Below are positions 31,501-39,653 of a stretch of DNA of 45,580 nt, one piece after another. The stretch's first letter is position 1; every line of letters begins with the position of its first letter. The translations under genes and the position numbers were made by a program. Origin of the DNA: an uncultured Flavihumibacter sp. (lineage in GTDB: Bacteria; Bacteroidota; Bacteroidia; Chitinophagales; Chitinophagaceae); the NCBI GenBank assembly GCA_946482545.1, contig CAMLRX010000022.1:1-45580 (forward strand), read 5' to 3'. The notes below the pieces were generated by a model, which worked only from the letters and a program-made list of their open reading frames with translations, was not told the DNA's origin and did no database searches.

Positions 31501-32054
31501 CGTACGGCCGGACGCCAGGGAATTTCTTCCACCTCTAATAACATGCCTGTATAGCGCGCCACCACAAAAAGGTAATCGCTCAAACGGTTCATGTATTTCA
31601 GCACAATGGGCTCAATGAACATGTCTTCCTGTTGAAGTTGTACGCATAATCTTTCCGCTCTGCGGCACACACACCGGGCGATGTGCGCGGTGGAAATTGC
31701 CGGGTGTCCTCCGGGAAGGATGAAGAATTTCATGGCCGGAAGCTTTTCATTCATCTGGTCCATTTCCTTTTCCAGCAGGTCAATGTCTTCTTCTTTAAGA
31801 TCAGGGATGCGCATTTTTGTTTCCTTCTCCGGGTCGCAGGCCAGCGAGGCGCCTACAGTGAAAAGACGGTCCTGTATCAGGCGCAGAATATTTCGTGTAT
31901 GGGTATCTGTGAGGTGGTCGTTCAGTAAGCCAATATAGGAGTTTAGCTCGTCCACAGTGCCATAGGTTTCAATCCTGATATGGCTTTTAGGAACTTTGGT
32001 ACCGCCTATAAGCGAGGTTTTGCCGGCATCGCCGGTTTTTGTGTATATCTTCAT
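31497..32054 (-). CDS. Cob(I)alamin adenosyltransferase, PduO type
   Basis: A 185-residue enzyme that transfers the adenosyl group of ATP to cob(I)alamin, giving coenzyme B12. The family N-terminus is [17 protein letters not shown] (2-18), which binds ATP. The helical bundle carries [21 protein letters not shown] and the conserved [14 protein letters not shown] near the end. No other cobalamin genes lie nearby, so it probably serves salvaged B12. It is convergent with an ABC ATPase and shares its stop region. Confidence 0.93.
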   Translation of the reverse strand: MKIYTKTGDAGKTSLIGGTKVPKSHIRIETYGTVDELNSYIGLLNDHLTDTHTRNILRLIQDRLFTVGASLACDPEKETKMRIPDLKEEDIDLLEKEMDQMNEKLPAMKFFILPGGHPAISTAHIARCVCRRAERLCVQLQQEDMFIEPIVLKYMNRLSDYLFVVARYTGMLLEVEEIPWRPAVR

Positions 32055-32061
32055 GGGAATT

Positions 32062-32131
32062 TTAAATGTTGAATTTTGAATGTTGAATTGGGATTCAATG
32101 TTAATTCAAAATTCAAAATCCAGCATCCAAA
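32062..32131. repeat. AT-rich dispersed repeat copy with 13-bp perfect stem
   Basis: TTGAATTTTGAAT (32069-32081) and ATTCAAAATTCAA (32104-32116) are a perfect inverted pair, flanked by more of the same words (AATGTTGAATTG, AAAATCCAGCATCC). It fills the gap between two minus-strand genes and may terminate the ABC-ATPase transcript that ends at 32133. Confidence 0.65.
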
Positions 32132-32132
32132 A

Positions 32133-32840
32133 TTAATGTTGTACAGCGAATGTGTCCGCATTCATTTTATCGCTTTCCACCACACCGTCTTTCAGGCGCA
32201 CGATGCGCTTCGCGTGCATGGCGATGTCTTCTTCGTGGGTTACGAGTACTACGGTGTTCCCTGCAGACTGGATAGCGCCAAAGATGGCCATGATCTCGTC
32301 TGAGGTGCGGGAGTCTAGGTTTCCCGTGGGCTCATCCGCCAGAATAAGGGACGGGTTATTGATCAGCGCGCGGGCGATTGCTACCCGCTGGCACTGTCCA
32401 CCGCTGAGTTCGTTGGGTTTGTGGTGACTTCTATCTGCCAGTCCTACTTTTTGAAGTACATCCATTGCTCTTTCTGTCCGTTCTTTTTTGGCGACACCTG
32501 CGTACACCAGAGGCAGTGCCACGTTCTCGGCGGCGGTAAGCCTTGGCAGGAGGTTGAACTGCTGGAAAACGAAGCCGATCTCCCGGTTGCGCACGGCGGC
32601 CAGGTCGTCGTCAATCATCTTACTCACATCATGCCCGTTCAGGATGTATTTCCCTCCGGTTGGGGTGTCCAAACAGCCGAGGATGTTCATCAGCGTACTT
32701 TTTCCTGAGCCGGAAGGGCCCATCAGCGCCACGTATTCGTTTTTGAAGATGTCGAGGTCAATCCCTTTTAAAACCGGGATGGCCTGCGTGCCCATGAAAT
32801 AGCTTTTTTGGATGTTTTCCAGGTGAATAATGCCCTGCAT
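32133..32840 (-). CDS. MacB/LolD-type ABC transporter ATP-binding protein
   Basis: A 235-residue ATPase of the same class as the one at 30844. Walker [10 protein letters not shown] is at 41-49, Walker B LILADEP follows LSGGQCQRV, and the H-loop is LVTHEED. It has the extended phrase [18 protein letters not shown] typical of MacB-like subunits. It starts 20 bases after gatC on the same strand and is probably cotranscribed with it; no permease is adjacent. Transport substrate unknown. Confidence 0.9.
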   Translation of the reverse strand: MQGIIHLENIQKSYFMGTQAIPVLKGIDLDIFKNEYVALMGPSGSGKSTLMNILGCLDTPTGGKYILNGHDVSKMIDDDLAAVRNREIGFVFQQFNLLPRLTAAENVALPLVYAGVAKKERTERAMDVLQKVGLADRSHHKPNELSGGQCQRVAIARALINNPSLILADEPTGNLDSRTSDEIMAIFGAIQSAGNTVVLVTHEEDIAMHAKRIVRLKDGVVESDKMNADTFAVQH

Positions 32841-32860
32841 AGGAGTAAGTGTTTAGGTGA

Positions 32861-33163
32861 TTATGCTTCAGAAGGGTTTTTGATGACTTTTGGAACCTTG
32901 AAATACTGGTTGTCGTGTTTGGGCGCATTCTTCAGGCCCAGTTCACGGGGGATGGAACCCTGCACTTTATCTTCGCGCAACACGTTCACTTCCGGGCTCA
33001 TGTGGAGCAATGGCGCCACGCCGGTGGTGTCCAGTTCATTCAGTTTTTCTACGAAAGCGATCATCTTTTTGAGATCGTTACGTATGGTGTTTTTCTCTTC
33101 TTCCCCGAATTCCAGCCTTGAAAGATGGGCCAGTTTATCGATGAGCTGATCGTTTACTTCCAT
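32861..33163 (-). CDS. gatC: Asp-tRNA(Asn)/Glu-tRNA(Gln) amidotransferase subunit GatC
   Basis: A 100-residue small subunit that stabilises GatA in the enzyme making Gln-tRNA(Gln) or Asn-tRNA(Asn) by amidation. The family pattern is clear: IDKLAHLSRLEFGEEEKN near 8, KMIAFVEKLNELDTTGVAPL near 33, and LREDKVQGSIPRE. gatA and gatB are not in the window. A -7-like TACCTTTC ends five bases before its ATG. An ABC ATPase gene follows 20 bases downstream. Confidence 0.93.
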   Translation of the reverse strand: MEVNDQLIDKLAHLSRLEFGEEEKNTIRNDLKKMIAFVEKLNELDTTGVAPLLHMSPEVNVLREDKVQGSIPRELGLKNAPKHDNQYFKVPKVIKNPSEA

Positions 33164-33167
33164 GATT

Positions 33168-33175
33168 GAAAGGTA
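33168..33175 (-). promoter_or_regulatory. -7-like element directly before gatC
   Basis: On the minus strand TACCTTTC differs from TAnnTTTG in the last base; it ends five bases before the ATG at 33163. Confidence 0.35.
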
Positions 33176-33221
33176 ATTATTTGCGGTTGAAATTTAGCGC
33201 AATAAATGATAAAAGGTATCA

Positions 33222-33253
33222 TAAAAAAATCCCTCCCGTAGAGACGAGAGGGA
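33222..33253 (-). terminator. Rho-independent terminator of the L31 gene
   Basis: Bases 33230-33253 form a stem (TCCCTC...GAGGGA, then CGT...ACG) with one mismatch. On the minus strand seven T follow at once. It lies about 40 bases after the rpmE2 stop. Confidence 0.8.
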
Positions 33254-33294
33254 AAGTATAGCCATGAAAAACAAAAAAATATGAGAAAGAAAGA

Positions 33295-33546
33295 CTAGTC
33301 TTTCTTTGCGTAACGTTTTTTGAATTTGTCGATACGACCTGCGGTATCCACCAGTACATTCTTGCCTGTGTAGAAGGGGTGCGAAGTATTGGAGATCTCC
33401 AGTTTGATCACAGGATACTCGTTACCGTCTTCCCACTGAATGGTTTCTTTTGAATTCGCTGCTGAACGGCAAAGAAAAGCCGTACCGTTACTCATGTCTT
33501 TAAAAACTACGAGCCTGTAATTAGAAGGATGGATACCTTGTTTCAT
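33295..33546 (-). CDS. rpmE2: 50S ribosomal protein L31 type B
   Basis: An 83-residue ribosomal protein that bridges the 50S and 30S subunits. It has the family N-terminus [11 protein letters not shown] and the ending [25 protein letters not shown]. The zinc-binding cysteine pairs of type A L31 are missing (only one Cys), so it is the zinc-free type B form. A TTG three codons upstream opens the same frame, but ATG at 33546 matches the family start. A full promoter lies upstream and a strong terminator downstream, so it is a single-gene unit. Confidence 0.95.
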   Translation of the reverse strand: MKQGIHPSNYRLVVFKDMSNGTAFLCRSAANSKETIQWEDGNEYPVIKLEISNTSHPFYTGKNVLVDTAGRIDKFKKRYAKKD

Positions 33547-33598
33547 GATTTTCAATTATTTGCACTTGGATTTTGCCAAGTTGGGTTATAACAGGATG

Positions 33599-33629
33599 CA
33601 AAAATAGCTAATTTTCGTTGTTTGTACAA
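33599..33629 (-). promoter_or_regulatory. Promoter of the L31 gene
   Basis: On the minus strand, TTG (33629-33627), 20 bases, then TATTTTTG (33606-33599) match the consensus. The leader is about 50 bases. Confidence 0.65.
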
Positions 33630-33641
33630 CGTTTTTTTGCC

Positions 33642-34133
33642 TTAGCTCTTCATGTTGATGTATTGTAGCGGGATGCCGATGTTCCAGCTTTTGGAAGCCT
33701 GGATCACTTCCTGGAGGTCGTCGATCTTTTTTCCGGTTACCCGAACAATATCATCCATGATGGCCGCCTGTACTTTTAACCCTGAATCTTTGATCAATTT
33801 AACGATTTTCTTGGAATCCTCCTGTTTTAATCCGTTGCGCACCGGAACTTCCTGTTTGGTCACCTTACCGCTGGGGTAGGGTTCCTTGCTGAGGTCGTAG
33901 ATTTCGGCGGAAAGTCCCTGCTTCATGGAGCGACTGATCATCACATCGATGATTTGCTTCATTTTCATGTCGCTATCCGCTTCCAAATTCACTTTAAAGT
34001 CCTTTTTGTTCAGGTCGATCACGAGGTGTGATCCTTTGAAATCGAACCTGTTGGCGAGTTCCTTCACCGTGGTATTGATGGCGTTGTCGAGCGTTTGAAC
34101 ATCTACTTTACTAACGATATCGAACGAGGGCAT
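33642..34133 (-). CDS. YajQ family nucleotide-binding protein
   Basis: A 163-residue protein of the YajQ/DUF520 family, made of two ferredoxin-like folds: SFDIVSKVDVQTLDNAINT at the start, FDFKGSHLVIDL near 34, and GLKVQAAIMDDIVRVTGKKIDDLQ near 122. Some members bind cyclic di-GMP and others bind RNA or nucleotides; which applies here is open. Length is normal. TACCTTCG at 34150-34157 on the minus strand may be its -7 element. Confidence 0.92.
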   Translation of the reverse strand: MPSFDIVSKVDVQTLDNAINTTVKELANRFDFKGSHLVIDLNKKDFKVNLEADSDMKMKQIIDVMISRSMKQGLSAEIYDLSKEPYPSGKVTKQEVPVRNGLKQEDSKKIVKLIKDSGLKVQAAIMDDIVRVTGKKIDDLQEVIQASKSWNIGIPLQYINMKS

Positions 34134-34168
34134 ACGAACTGGTTTTGTGCGAAGGTACGGTTTTCCGG

Positions 34169-36628
34169 TTACTGCTGTCCTTCGCTGCCCACGCGTTTTT
34201 GCTCGTCTGAAGCGCTGCCGGTTCTTTTGCGTTGCGGTGCTTGTTGTCCTTTTCCGAACCGGTAGGAGAAGGTGACGGCCACGCGGCGGTTGTCCCAGCG
34301 GTTGTTGATTTTCAGGTCCAGGTTATCGAACCGGGTATATCCCCTGAAACGCTGTATCCAGAAAGGATCACGGAGATTCAGGCGAAGGGAACCCTTGTTT
34401 TTCAGGATTTGTTTGGATGCGCCGAAGTTCACCACGCCCATGGGCTTGGCCACGATAATGCCGCCTTCCAGCGATTTGGAGCGGTAGAAGCCACTCACTT
34501 CCGCGCCCCAGCCTTTGTTAAAGCGAAACATATTGTTTACGTTCACCATGTAGGCGAAAAGATCGGCTTCCAGATCGGCATTGTTGACTATGCCTGCGAA
34601 TTTGTTGTAGAAGCCATTGGCGAATACGCTGGTGGTCCACCATGTCAGCAGTTGTTTGTTGTAACTCACGGAAAGCCCGAGGTTCCGGCTGGAAGCGATG
34701 TTTTCTTTGGTCTGATAAGTCACTTTCGCTGCATCGTCCTGTCTCAGGATTTCGTTGATGATGTCGTTGGTGCTGGTGTAGTTGAGGTTGAAGTTCCATT
34801 CTCCTTTGTAATTGTAGCTCAGTTCCACATTTTTGCTGAACTGCGGCCGGAGGTAAGGATTGCCTTCCTGGTACGTGAACTGATCGAGGATTTTCTGGAA
34901 TGGATTCATATCCTGGTAATTCGGACGTTCTATTCTTCTGCCGACAGATAATCCGAACTGGCTTTTTTCAGAAGCGGCATAACTGAGGTAAGTGGTAGGG
35001 AAGAATTCAGTATAGTTTCGTTTGAATTTTTCATTTTTCACCACCTGGTGGCCATTGGCGATGGTGTTTTCCATCCGAAGCCCCGCCTGAACACCCAGTT
35101 TTTTGAACTGTGCGCTGTAATTCGCGTAAAGGGCGTTGATGTTTTCTTTATATATGAAGTGGTTGGAACGGGCATCCGGTTTCCAATCGCCATTCTCCAG
35201 GAATTCGTAGGGCGAATTATTATCTGTTTCCACATAACTGCTTTTCCAGCCTGCTTCCAGTTTGCCGTTCTTTTTTAAAGGATGAACGTAATCCACCCTT
35301 CCACTGTAAATGCTGATCAGAGACGGTACTTCTCCCCGGAGAATATAGGGGTTTGGCACGATGGTTCCCGGATTGTCAATTACATCTCCATCAAGGTCAT
35401 AAAGTGTATTTGTTGATTGCTGCTTGCTTTTGGTCTCGTAAGTAATGTAATCCAGGTCCGCAGTAAGTTCTCTGCCCTTGTCGTTGAGGATTCTTCTGAA
35501 ATTAAGGTTGATGCCGCCATTGCGCCATTTGTCTTTGTTGGAAGTGAGGGCCACGTTACGGGATTCGATGTTCTCGTAGCCGTTCATCAGATCGGTGTTG
35601 CTGTTTACATTGTTCCTTCTGCGGTCGATGGTGCCATTGAAGCCCAGTCCGAATGTGGTCCTTTTGTCGGCATAAAAATCTATTCCTCCGCGCAAGCTAT
35701 GGTTCCTGCTGTAGAATTTGATGAAGCTGGTCTGATCGAAAACAGAAGAAACGGTTCCGTTGGTGCGGAAGGTCCGGTTCAGTTCCAGTTCATTGAAGCC
35801 TTCCCAGTAGTTGAAGCCATAGTTCCCGAAAATGTTCAGTTTGCCGGTGCGGTAATTGGCCTGCAGGCTATTGGTATTCTTGGGCTGCACCCCCTGAATA
35901 TAGCTGGTGGTGAAATTTCCGTTAAACCCTTTTTGCTTGTTCTTTTTGGTTTTGATGTTGATGATACCGGAGTTGCCAGAAGCATCGTAGCGTGCGGAAG
36001 GTTGTGTCATGATTTCCACCTGGTCGAGTTGGTTGGCCGACATGTTCCGGAGCATATTGGCGAGGTCCTGGGCACCAAGGTAAGTGGGTTTGTTGTCGAT
36101 CATCACCATTACGCCCTGCTTTCCTTTCAGGCTGATGTTCCCATCTTTGTCCACCATGATCCCCGGCGATTTTTCCAATACATCCATAGCAGTAGTGCCG
36201 GCATTGGTGATGGAGGCATCTACATTCACGACTGTTTTATCAATCTTGTTTTCGATAAGTGGTCTTTTACCTACTACGGTTACATTGCCCAGTGTGGCCG
36301 CTGTGGGAGAAAGACTGATAGGAGAGACGGTGTTTTCACCCGCTTTGAAAACGGTTTTTTCTGAAAATCCTGTGGAAAACCCCACGGCTGAAACAGAGAG
36401 AAAATAATTGCCTGGCAAAAAACCTCCAATCTCAAATTTGCCACTTGCATTGCTGAGCGCGGTTTTTACGAGTGAGGAATCGGAAGCACGGAGGAGTTGG
36501 ACGGAAGCGGAAACAACAGGTTGCTTTTCATTGTTCAGCACCCTGCCCGCAACGGAAGCATTCTTCTCCTGTGCATAGGATAAGTAGACGAACCCCGTTG
36601 AAAGGGCCGCCAGCAAAAGTTTTTTCAT
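34169..36628 (-). CDS. TonB-dependent outer-membrane receptor with CarboxypepD-like N-domain
   Basis: An 819-residue outer-membrane protein. The signal peptide ends VYLSYA before Gln. A carboxypeptidase-D regulatory-like beta domain (about 22-105, SVAGRVLNNEKQPVVSASVQLL) precedes a plug (KRPLIENKIDKTVVNVDASI, SGIINIKTKKNKQKG near 230) and a long barrel. The C-terminus ends in a basic tail after VAVTFSYRFGKGQQ. This is the outer_membrane_beta-barrel/TonB receptor type common in Bacteroidota; the ligand is unknown. A longer frame to 36805 exists, but the signal peptide begins at MKKLLLAAL, so 36628 is chosen. No SusD partner is next to it. Confidence 0.9.
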   Translation of the reverse strand: MKKLLLAALSTGFVYLSYAQEKNASVAGRVLNNEKQPVVSASVQLLRASDSSLVKTALSNASGKFEIGGFLPGNYFLSVSAVGFSTGFSEKTVFKAGENTVSPISLSPTAATLGNVTVVGKRPLIENKIDKTVVNVDASITNAGTTAMDVLEKSPGIMVDKDGNISLKGKQGVMVMIDNKPTYLGAQDLANMLRNMSANQLDQVEIMTQPSARYDASGNSGIINIKTKKNKQKGFNGNFTTSYIQGVQPKNTNSLQANYRTGKLNIFGNYGFNYWEGFNELELNRTFRTNGTVSSVFDQTSFIKFYSRNHSLRGGIDFYADKRTTFGLGFNGTIDRRRNNVNSNTDLMNGYENIESRNVALTSNKDKWRNGGINLNFRRILNDKGRELTADLDYITYETKSKQQSTNTLYDLDGDVIDNPGTIVPNPYILRGEVPSLISIYSGRVDYVHPLKKNGKLEAGWKSSYVETDNNSPYEFLENGDWKPDARSNHFIYKENINALYANYSAQFKKLGVQAGLRMENTIANGHQVVKNEKFKRNYTEFFPTTYLSYAASEKSQFGLSVGRRIERPNYQDMNPFQKILDQFTYQEGNPYLRPQFSKNVELSYNYKGEWNFNLNYTSTNDIINEILRQDDAAKVTYQTKENIASSRNLGLSVSYNKQLLTWWTTSVFANGFYNKFAGIVNNADLEADLFAYMVNVNNMFRFNKGWGAEVSGFYRSKSLEGGIIVAKPMGVVNFGASKQILKNKGSLRLNLRDPFWIQRFRGYTRFDNLDLKINNRWDNRRVAVTFSYRFGKGQQAPQRKRTGSASDEQKRVGSEGQQ

Positions 36629-36929
36629 GACTATGTGTTTGTGTGTGTTCGGTAACCTGAGGTCAAAATTGGCCAATATGAACAAACCGTTAAAACGATT
36701 TGGGATAAAGGGCGGGAATAAGTGACCAATACATGAGCGGTAAATTGATTGGGTATTTTTAAGAAAAGACCGGAATAATGGCCATTTTATTCGGTTAAAA
36801 TACACAGGCTGATTAGGTAAAAACTCTTATTCTGGATAAATGTAACAGGTAGAGAAAAATACCTGTCCTAAATTTACGTCTGTAAATCGTCCATTTCCAA
36901 TACCTGAAAAGTCTAAACCATCCGATCCG
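36629..36929. other. Divergent intergenic region with a dyad
   Basis: It lies between the TonB receptor (minus) and a T9SS protein (plus). Around 36770-36794 an interrupted dyad (CCGGAATAA, TGGCCA centre, TTATTCGG) could bind a regulator. TAAATTTA near 36869 is a weak -7 candidate for the plus-strand gene. Nothing else is seen. Confidence 0.3.
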
Positions 36930-38105
36930 ATGAAGCGTAATTTGTACCTGGCAGCAGGAATGCTGGCCACTTCTCTTATTTCAGGGGATGCTGTTTCCCA
37001 ATGCCAAAGTGGGTATACACCCAATTCGGTTACCTATACGCATACGGTGACCAATGCATTTGGTACAGAGTTTCATCAGTTTTCTGTTCCTAAATTTGGT
37101 CTCACAGGTACATTTCTAAATGCACATGTTAGAACATTTGTTACCCTGCACGACTTCACTTACCAGATGGAAAATCCGAACCCCACATCCGTATTTTACC
37201 GTGTGGGTGCTCAAAAAGAGGATTTCATTACCAGCCCGGATATACCTATCTCATTTGACAACGCCATTTTGGAAAGAACGCCTAACTACCAGCTTCAGCC
37301 CAGCGACGGCGTTCCCGGCAGCGGAACTGATTTCAGAAGCGGAACAATGGGAGATGTGTGGACCGGCGAGCCTGTGATTGATGAAATAGACGGTGGCGGC
37401 TATTACCAGGGAAGCGGCAATATTTTGTTTGAATTGGAAACCAGTACATACAATCCATACGGCAACCCAAACGTCGCAACCTCATACTCCACCTTATCCA
37501 CCACTTTTGAAATTACCTATAATTATTGCTCCCAGGTTATCCTTTCTGATGATGTCATTAATTTCAGCGCACTGAAGATTGATGATGAAAAATTCGGATT
37601 GTATTGGAATGTTTCTGAAGAAATGCCGGGAAGGAAATACCTTATCGAAAAAAGTCTGGATGGAAAGAACTTTACTATCGACGGAAGTCTCGCCGGACTT
37701 GGTACAACTCAGGGTATGGCTGGGTATAAGTATTCTGGTAAGCGCGGTTCGGGAAAAGAACATGCCTTGTATTTCAGAATCGTTCAGGTGGAAGCCGGTG
37801 GTGAGAAAAAATATTCCCCTGTAAAGAGGATAGAATGGCAGCGTGACTTTTACGCAATTGATGTTTTTCCCAACCCTGCACGTGACCATGTGGGCATTGA
37901 TCTCAGAAGCCATTCCTCAAAAGACTGGAACATACAAATATTCAGTCTGGATGGAAAAACAGTTCAGCAGAGTAATATTAAAACGCCAAATGGTTTCTCC
38001 AGACTTCAACTCAACAATACGATTCCGCGCGGTATGTACATCCTGAAAGCCACTTCTGTTTCAGGAGGAACCACCGTTTCCACCAAATTATTCGTAGACC
38101 GATGA
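36930..38105 (+). CDS. Secreted protein with choice-of-anchor-E-like domain and T9SS type A sorting domain
   Basis: A 391-residue exported protein. The signal peptide ends GDAVS before Gln23. Residues about 28-180 resemble the choice-of-anchor E domain known from surface-anchored proteins, with FSVPKFGLTGTFLNAHVRTF and YQMENPNPTSVFYRV. A fibronectin-like stretch FGLYWNVSEEMPGRKYLIEKS follows. The end, from about 312, is a type A T9SS domain: VFPNPARDHVGIDL, IQIFSLDGKTV, IPRGMYILKA. It is likely attached to or released from the cell surface; ligand unknown. Its neighbour starts 32 bases on, after a dyad. Confidence 0.8.
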   Translation: MKRNLYLAAGMLATSLISGDAVSQCQSGYTPNSVTYTHTVTNAFGTEFHQFSVPKFGLTGTFLNAHVRTFVTLHDFTYQMENPNPTSVFYRVGAQKEDFITSPDIPISFDNAILERTPNYQLQPSDGVPGSGTDFRSGTMGDVWTGEPVIDEIDGGGYYQGSGNILFELETSTYNPYGNPNVATSYSTLSTTFEITYNYCSQVILSDDVINFSALKIDDEKFGLYWNVSEEMPGRKYLIEKSLDGKNFTIDGSLAGLGTTQGMAGYKYSGKRGSGKEHALYFRIVQVEAGGEKKYSPVKRIEWQRDFYAIDVFPNPARDHVGIDLRSHSSKDWNIQIFSLDGKTVQQSNIKTPNGFSRLQLNNTIPRGMYILKATSVSGGTTVSTKLFVDR

Positions 38106-38110
38106 ATTGC

Positions 38111-38137
38111 CTATCTTTGAGCCCCATCCAAAGATAG
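38111..38137 (+). promoter_or_regulatory. Perfect 9-bp dyad containing a -7 element, touching a start codon
   Basis: CTATCTTTG (38111-38119) and CAAAGATAG (38129-38137) form a perfect inverted repeat with a nine-base loop. The left arm contains TATCTTTG, an exact TAnnTTTG. The right arm ends at the base before the ATG at 38138. It could be an operator overlapping a promoter or an mRNA hairpin over the start. Confidence 0.5.
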
Positions 38138-38752
38138 ATGCTTCAGATACTCTATACTTATCTCATTCAACGCAAATCATTGTTCCTGCCGGGCGTAGGG
38201 CATTTCCGCCTGCTCTCGGGTGCAGCCCGCTACGATGCGGTACACCAGCAGCTTTTTCCACCCGTTCCCGAAATTCAGATGACAGACGAACAACCACCCA
38301 CACAAAAGGAACTGTTCGACTATATCGCCAGGAAACTCGGTATCTCTGAACTGGAAGCTATCCAGCAATTCAATACCTGCCTCTTCGAAATGCGGCAGCA
38401 ACTGAAAAGTGGCAAGGCCATCGACTGGCAAGGAGTGGGCGTGCTTTCCGCAGGTAATTCCATCAGCGAAACCATCCTGATTCCCTACCATTATTCAGGC
38501 TTAGCCCTGGGACCTGTAGAGGCGAACCGCATCATCCGAAAAGATCGTCAATATGCCATGCTGGTGGGAGATGAGGAAACAGATACGGGTGAAATGCAGG
38601 AGCGGCTTTTCGGCGAAATGGAAAGAAAACCGCTGCATTGGGGCTGGTACGCGCTTATACTCGCTGTTATTGGTCTGCTCTTTTTAGGATACCATATTTT
38701 TAATTTGAGTGGCGGTAGCTTTTCCGGTAACCGTCAACTGATCTTCCCATAA
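38138..38752 (+). CDS. HU-like (CCDC81-type) N-domain membrane protein
   Basis: A 204-residue protein. The first 130 residues look like the two bacterial CCDC81-type HU domains found in Bacteroidota SPOR-domain proteins: IQRKSLFLPGVGHFRL near 10, IARKLGISELEAIQQFNTCL near 62, then AIDWQGVGVLSAG. A single transmembrane segment lies at about 169-189, with only about 15 residues after it. Here the SPOR domain expected after the membrane span is missing. It is likely cytoplasmic at the N-terminus and anchored in the inner membrane. The stop is two bases before the next ATG, so it is cotranscribed with the methyltransferase. Confidence 0.65.
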   Translation: MLQILYTYLIQRKSLFLPGVGHFRLLSGAARYDAVHQQLFPPVPEIQMTDEQPPTQKELFDYIARKLGISELEAIQQFNTCLFEMRQQLKSGKAIDWQGVGVLSAGNSISETILIPYHYSGLALGPVEANRIIRKDRQYAMLVGDEETDTGEMQERLFGEMERKPLHWGWYALILAVIGLLFLGYHIFNLSGGSFSGNRQLIFP

Positions 38753-38754
38753 AC

Positions 38755-39651
38755 ATGTCTTTTATTCCCGTTCATTATACTTCATGCCCGGCGTGTCATG
38801 CTACAGATATTACATTCATCTCGGATGTGAAGGATCATTCCATATCCGGCGCCGTTTTCCCAGTGTGGATGTGTAGAAAATGTACACTTCGTTTCACACA
38901 GGACGTACCTCCCGCACATGAAATAGGTCCGTTTTACGCTGCCACACACTATGTTTCACACTCCGACACGAAAGAAGGATTGGTGAATAAAGTGTACCAA
39001 CTGGTTAAAAGGCGTACCATCAAAGGGAAAGTGAACATGATCAATAAATGGTGCGCGGGAAGAAAAGGAACACTGTTGGATATAGGCTGCGGCACCGGAA
39101 GTTTTCTGGCCGCCATGAAAGCAGACGGCTGGAAAGTAGAAGGGCTTGAACCTGATCCCGGGGCCCGGACCCTGGCTGCAGAAAAAACAGGACAGGAGGT
39201 ATTTGCGCCGGAAAAGATTGATATCCTTCCCGCTGCTACTTATGACGTTATTACCTTATGGCACGTACTTGAGCATGTGCACGATCTGCAAGGTTATGGG
39301 GCATCGTTTCAACGGCTCCTGAAACCAGGCGGTAAACTATTAATTGCTGTTCCGAACTACACTTCGGCGGATGCCGAACACTACGGCGGCTTCTGGGCAG
39401 CATGGGATGTGCCAAGGCATCTTTATCATTTTTCACCGCTATCCGTTGACATGCTGATGAAAAGCCATGGTTTCAGCGCATCCGGCATCAGACCAATGTG
39501 GTACGATAGCTTCTATGTTTCCATGTTGAGTGAACAATACAGGAAGGGAAACATCGTAAAAGCCTTTTTCGTTGGATTATGGTCTAACCTGAAAACAGTA
39601 TTCAGACCCGAAAAATGCAGCTCACTTATTTATATGTTTAGTAAGCAATAA
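38755..39651 (+). CDS. SAM-dependent methyltransferase with N-terminal zinc ribbon
   Basis: A 298-residue class I methyltransferase (Methyltransf_23 type). An N-terminal zinc ribbon has cysteines at 11, 14, 40 and 43. The SAM-binding motif DIGCGTGSF is at 109-117, EGLEPD follows near 129, and the post-motif region LWHVLEHVHDL is near 164. Such enzymes often modify sugars or small molecules in surface polysaccharide or secondary pathways; the substrate here is unknown. It overlaps in expression with the HU-like gene (two-base gap) and ends two bases before the convergent glutaminyl cyclase. Confidence 0.87.
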   Translation: MSFIPVHYTSCPACHATDITFISDVKDHSISGAVFPVWMCRKCTLRFTQDVPPAHEIGPFYAATHYVSHSDTKEGLVNKVYQLVKRRTIKGKVNMINKWCAGRKGTLLDIGCGTGSFLAAMKADGWKVEGLEPDPGARTLAAEKTGQEVFAPEKIDILPAATYDVITLWHVLEHVHDLQGYGASFQRLLKPGGKLLIAVPNYTSADAEHYGGFWAAWDVPRHLYHFSPLSVDMLMKSHGFSASGIRPMWYDSFYVSMLSEQYRKGNIVKAFFVGLWSNLKTVFRPEKCSSLIYMFSKQ

Positions 39652-39653
39652 GG

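Noticed and set aside
35417..36364. 315-codon plus-strand frame opposite the TonB receptor
   Set aside because: Low-complexity valine/glycine-rich translation with no domain; it is a shadow of the receptor gene.
36629..36805. 59-residue N-terminal extension of the TonB receptor
   Set aside because: The signal peptide starts at 36628; a sequence before a signal peptide would prevent export.
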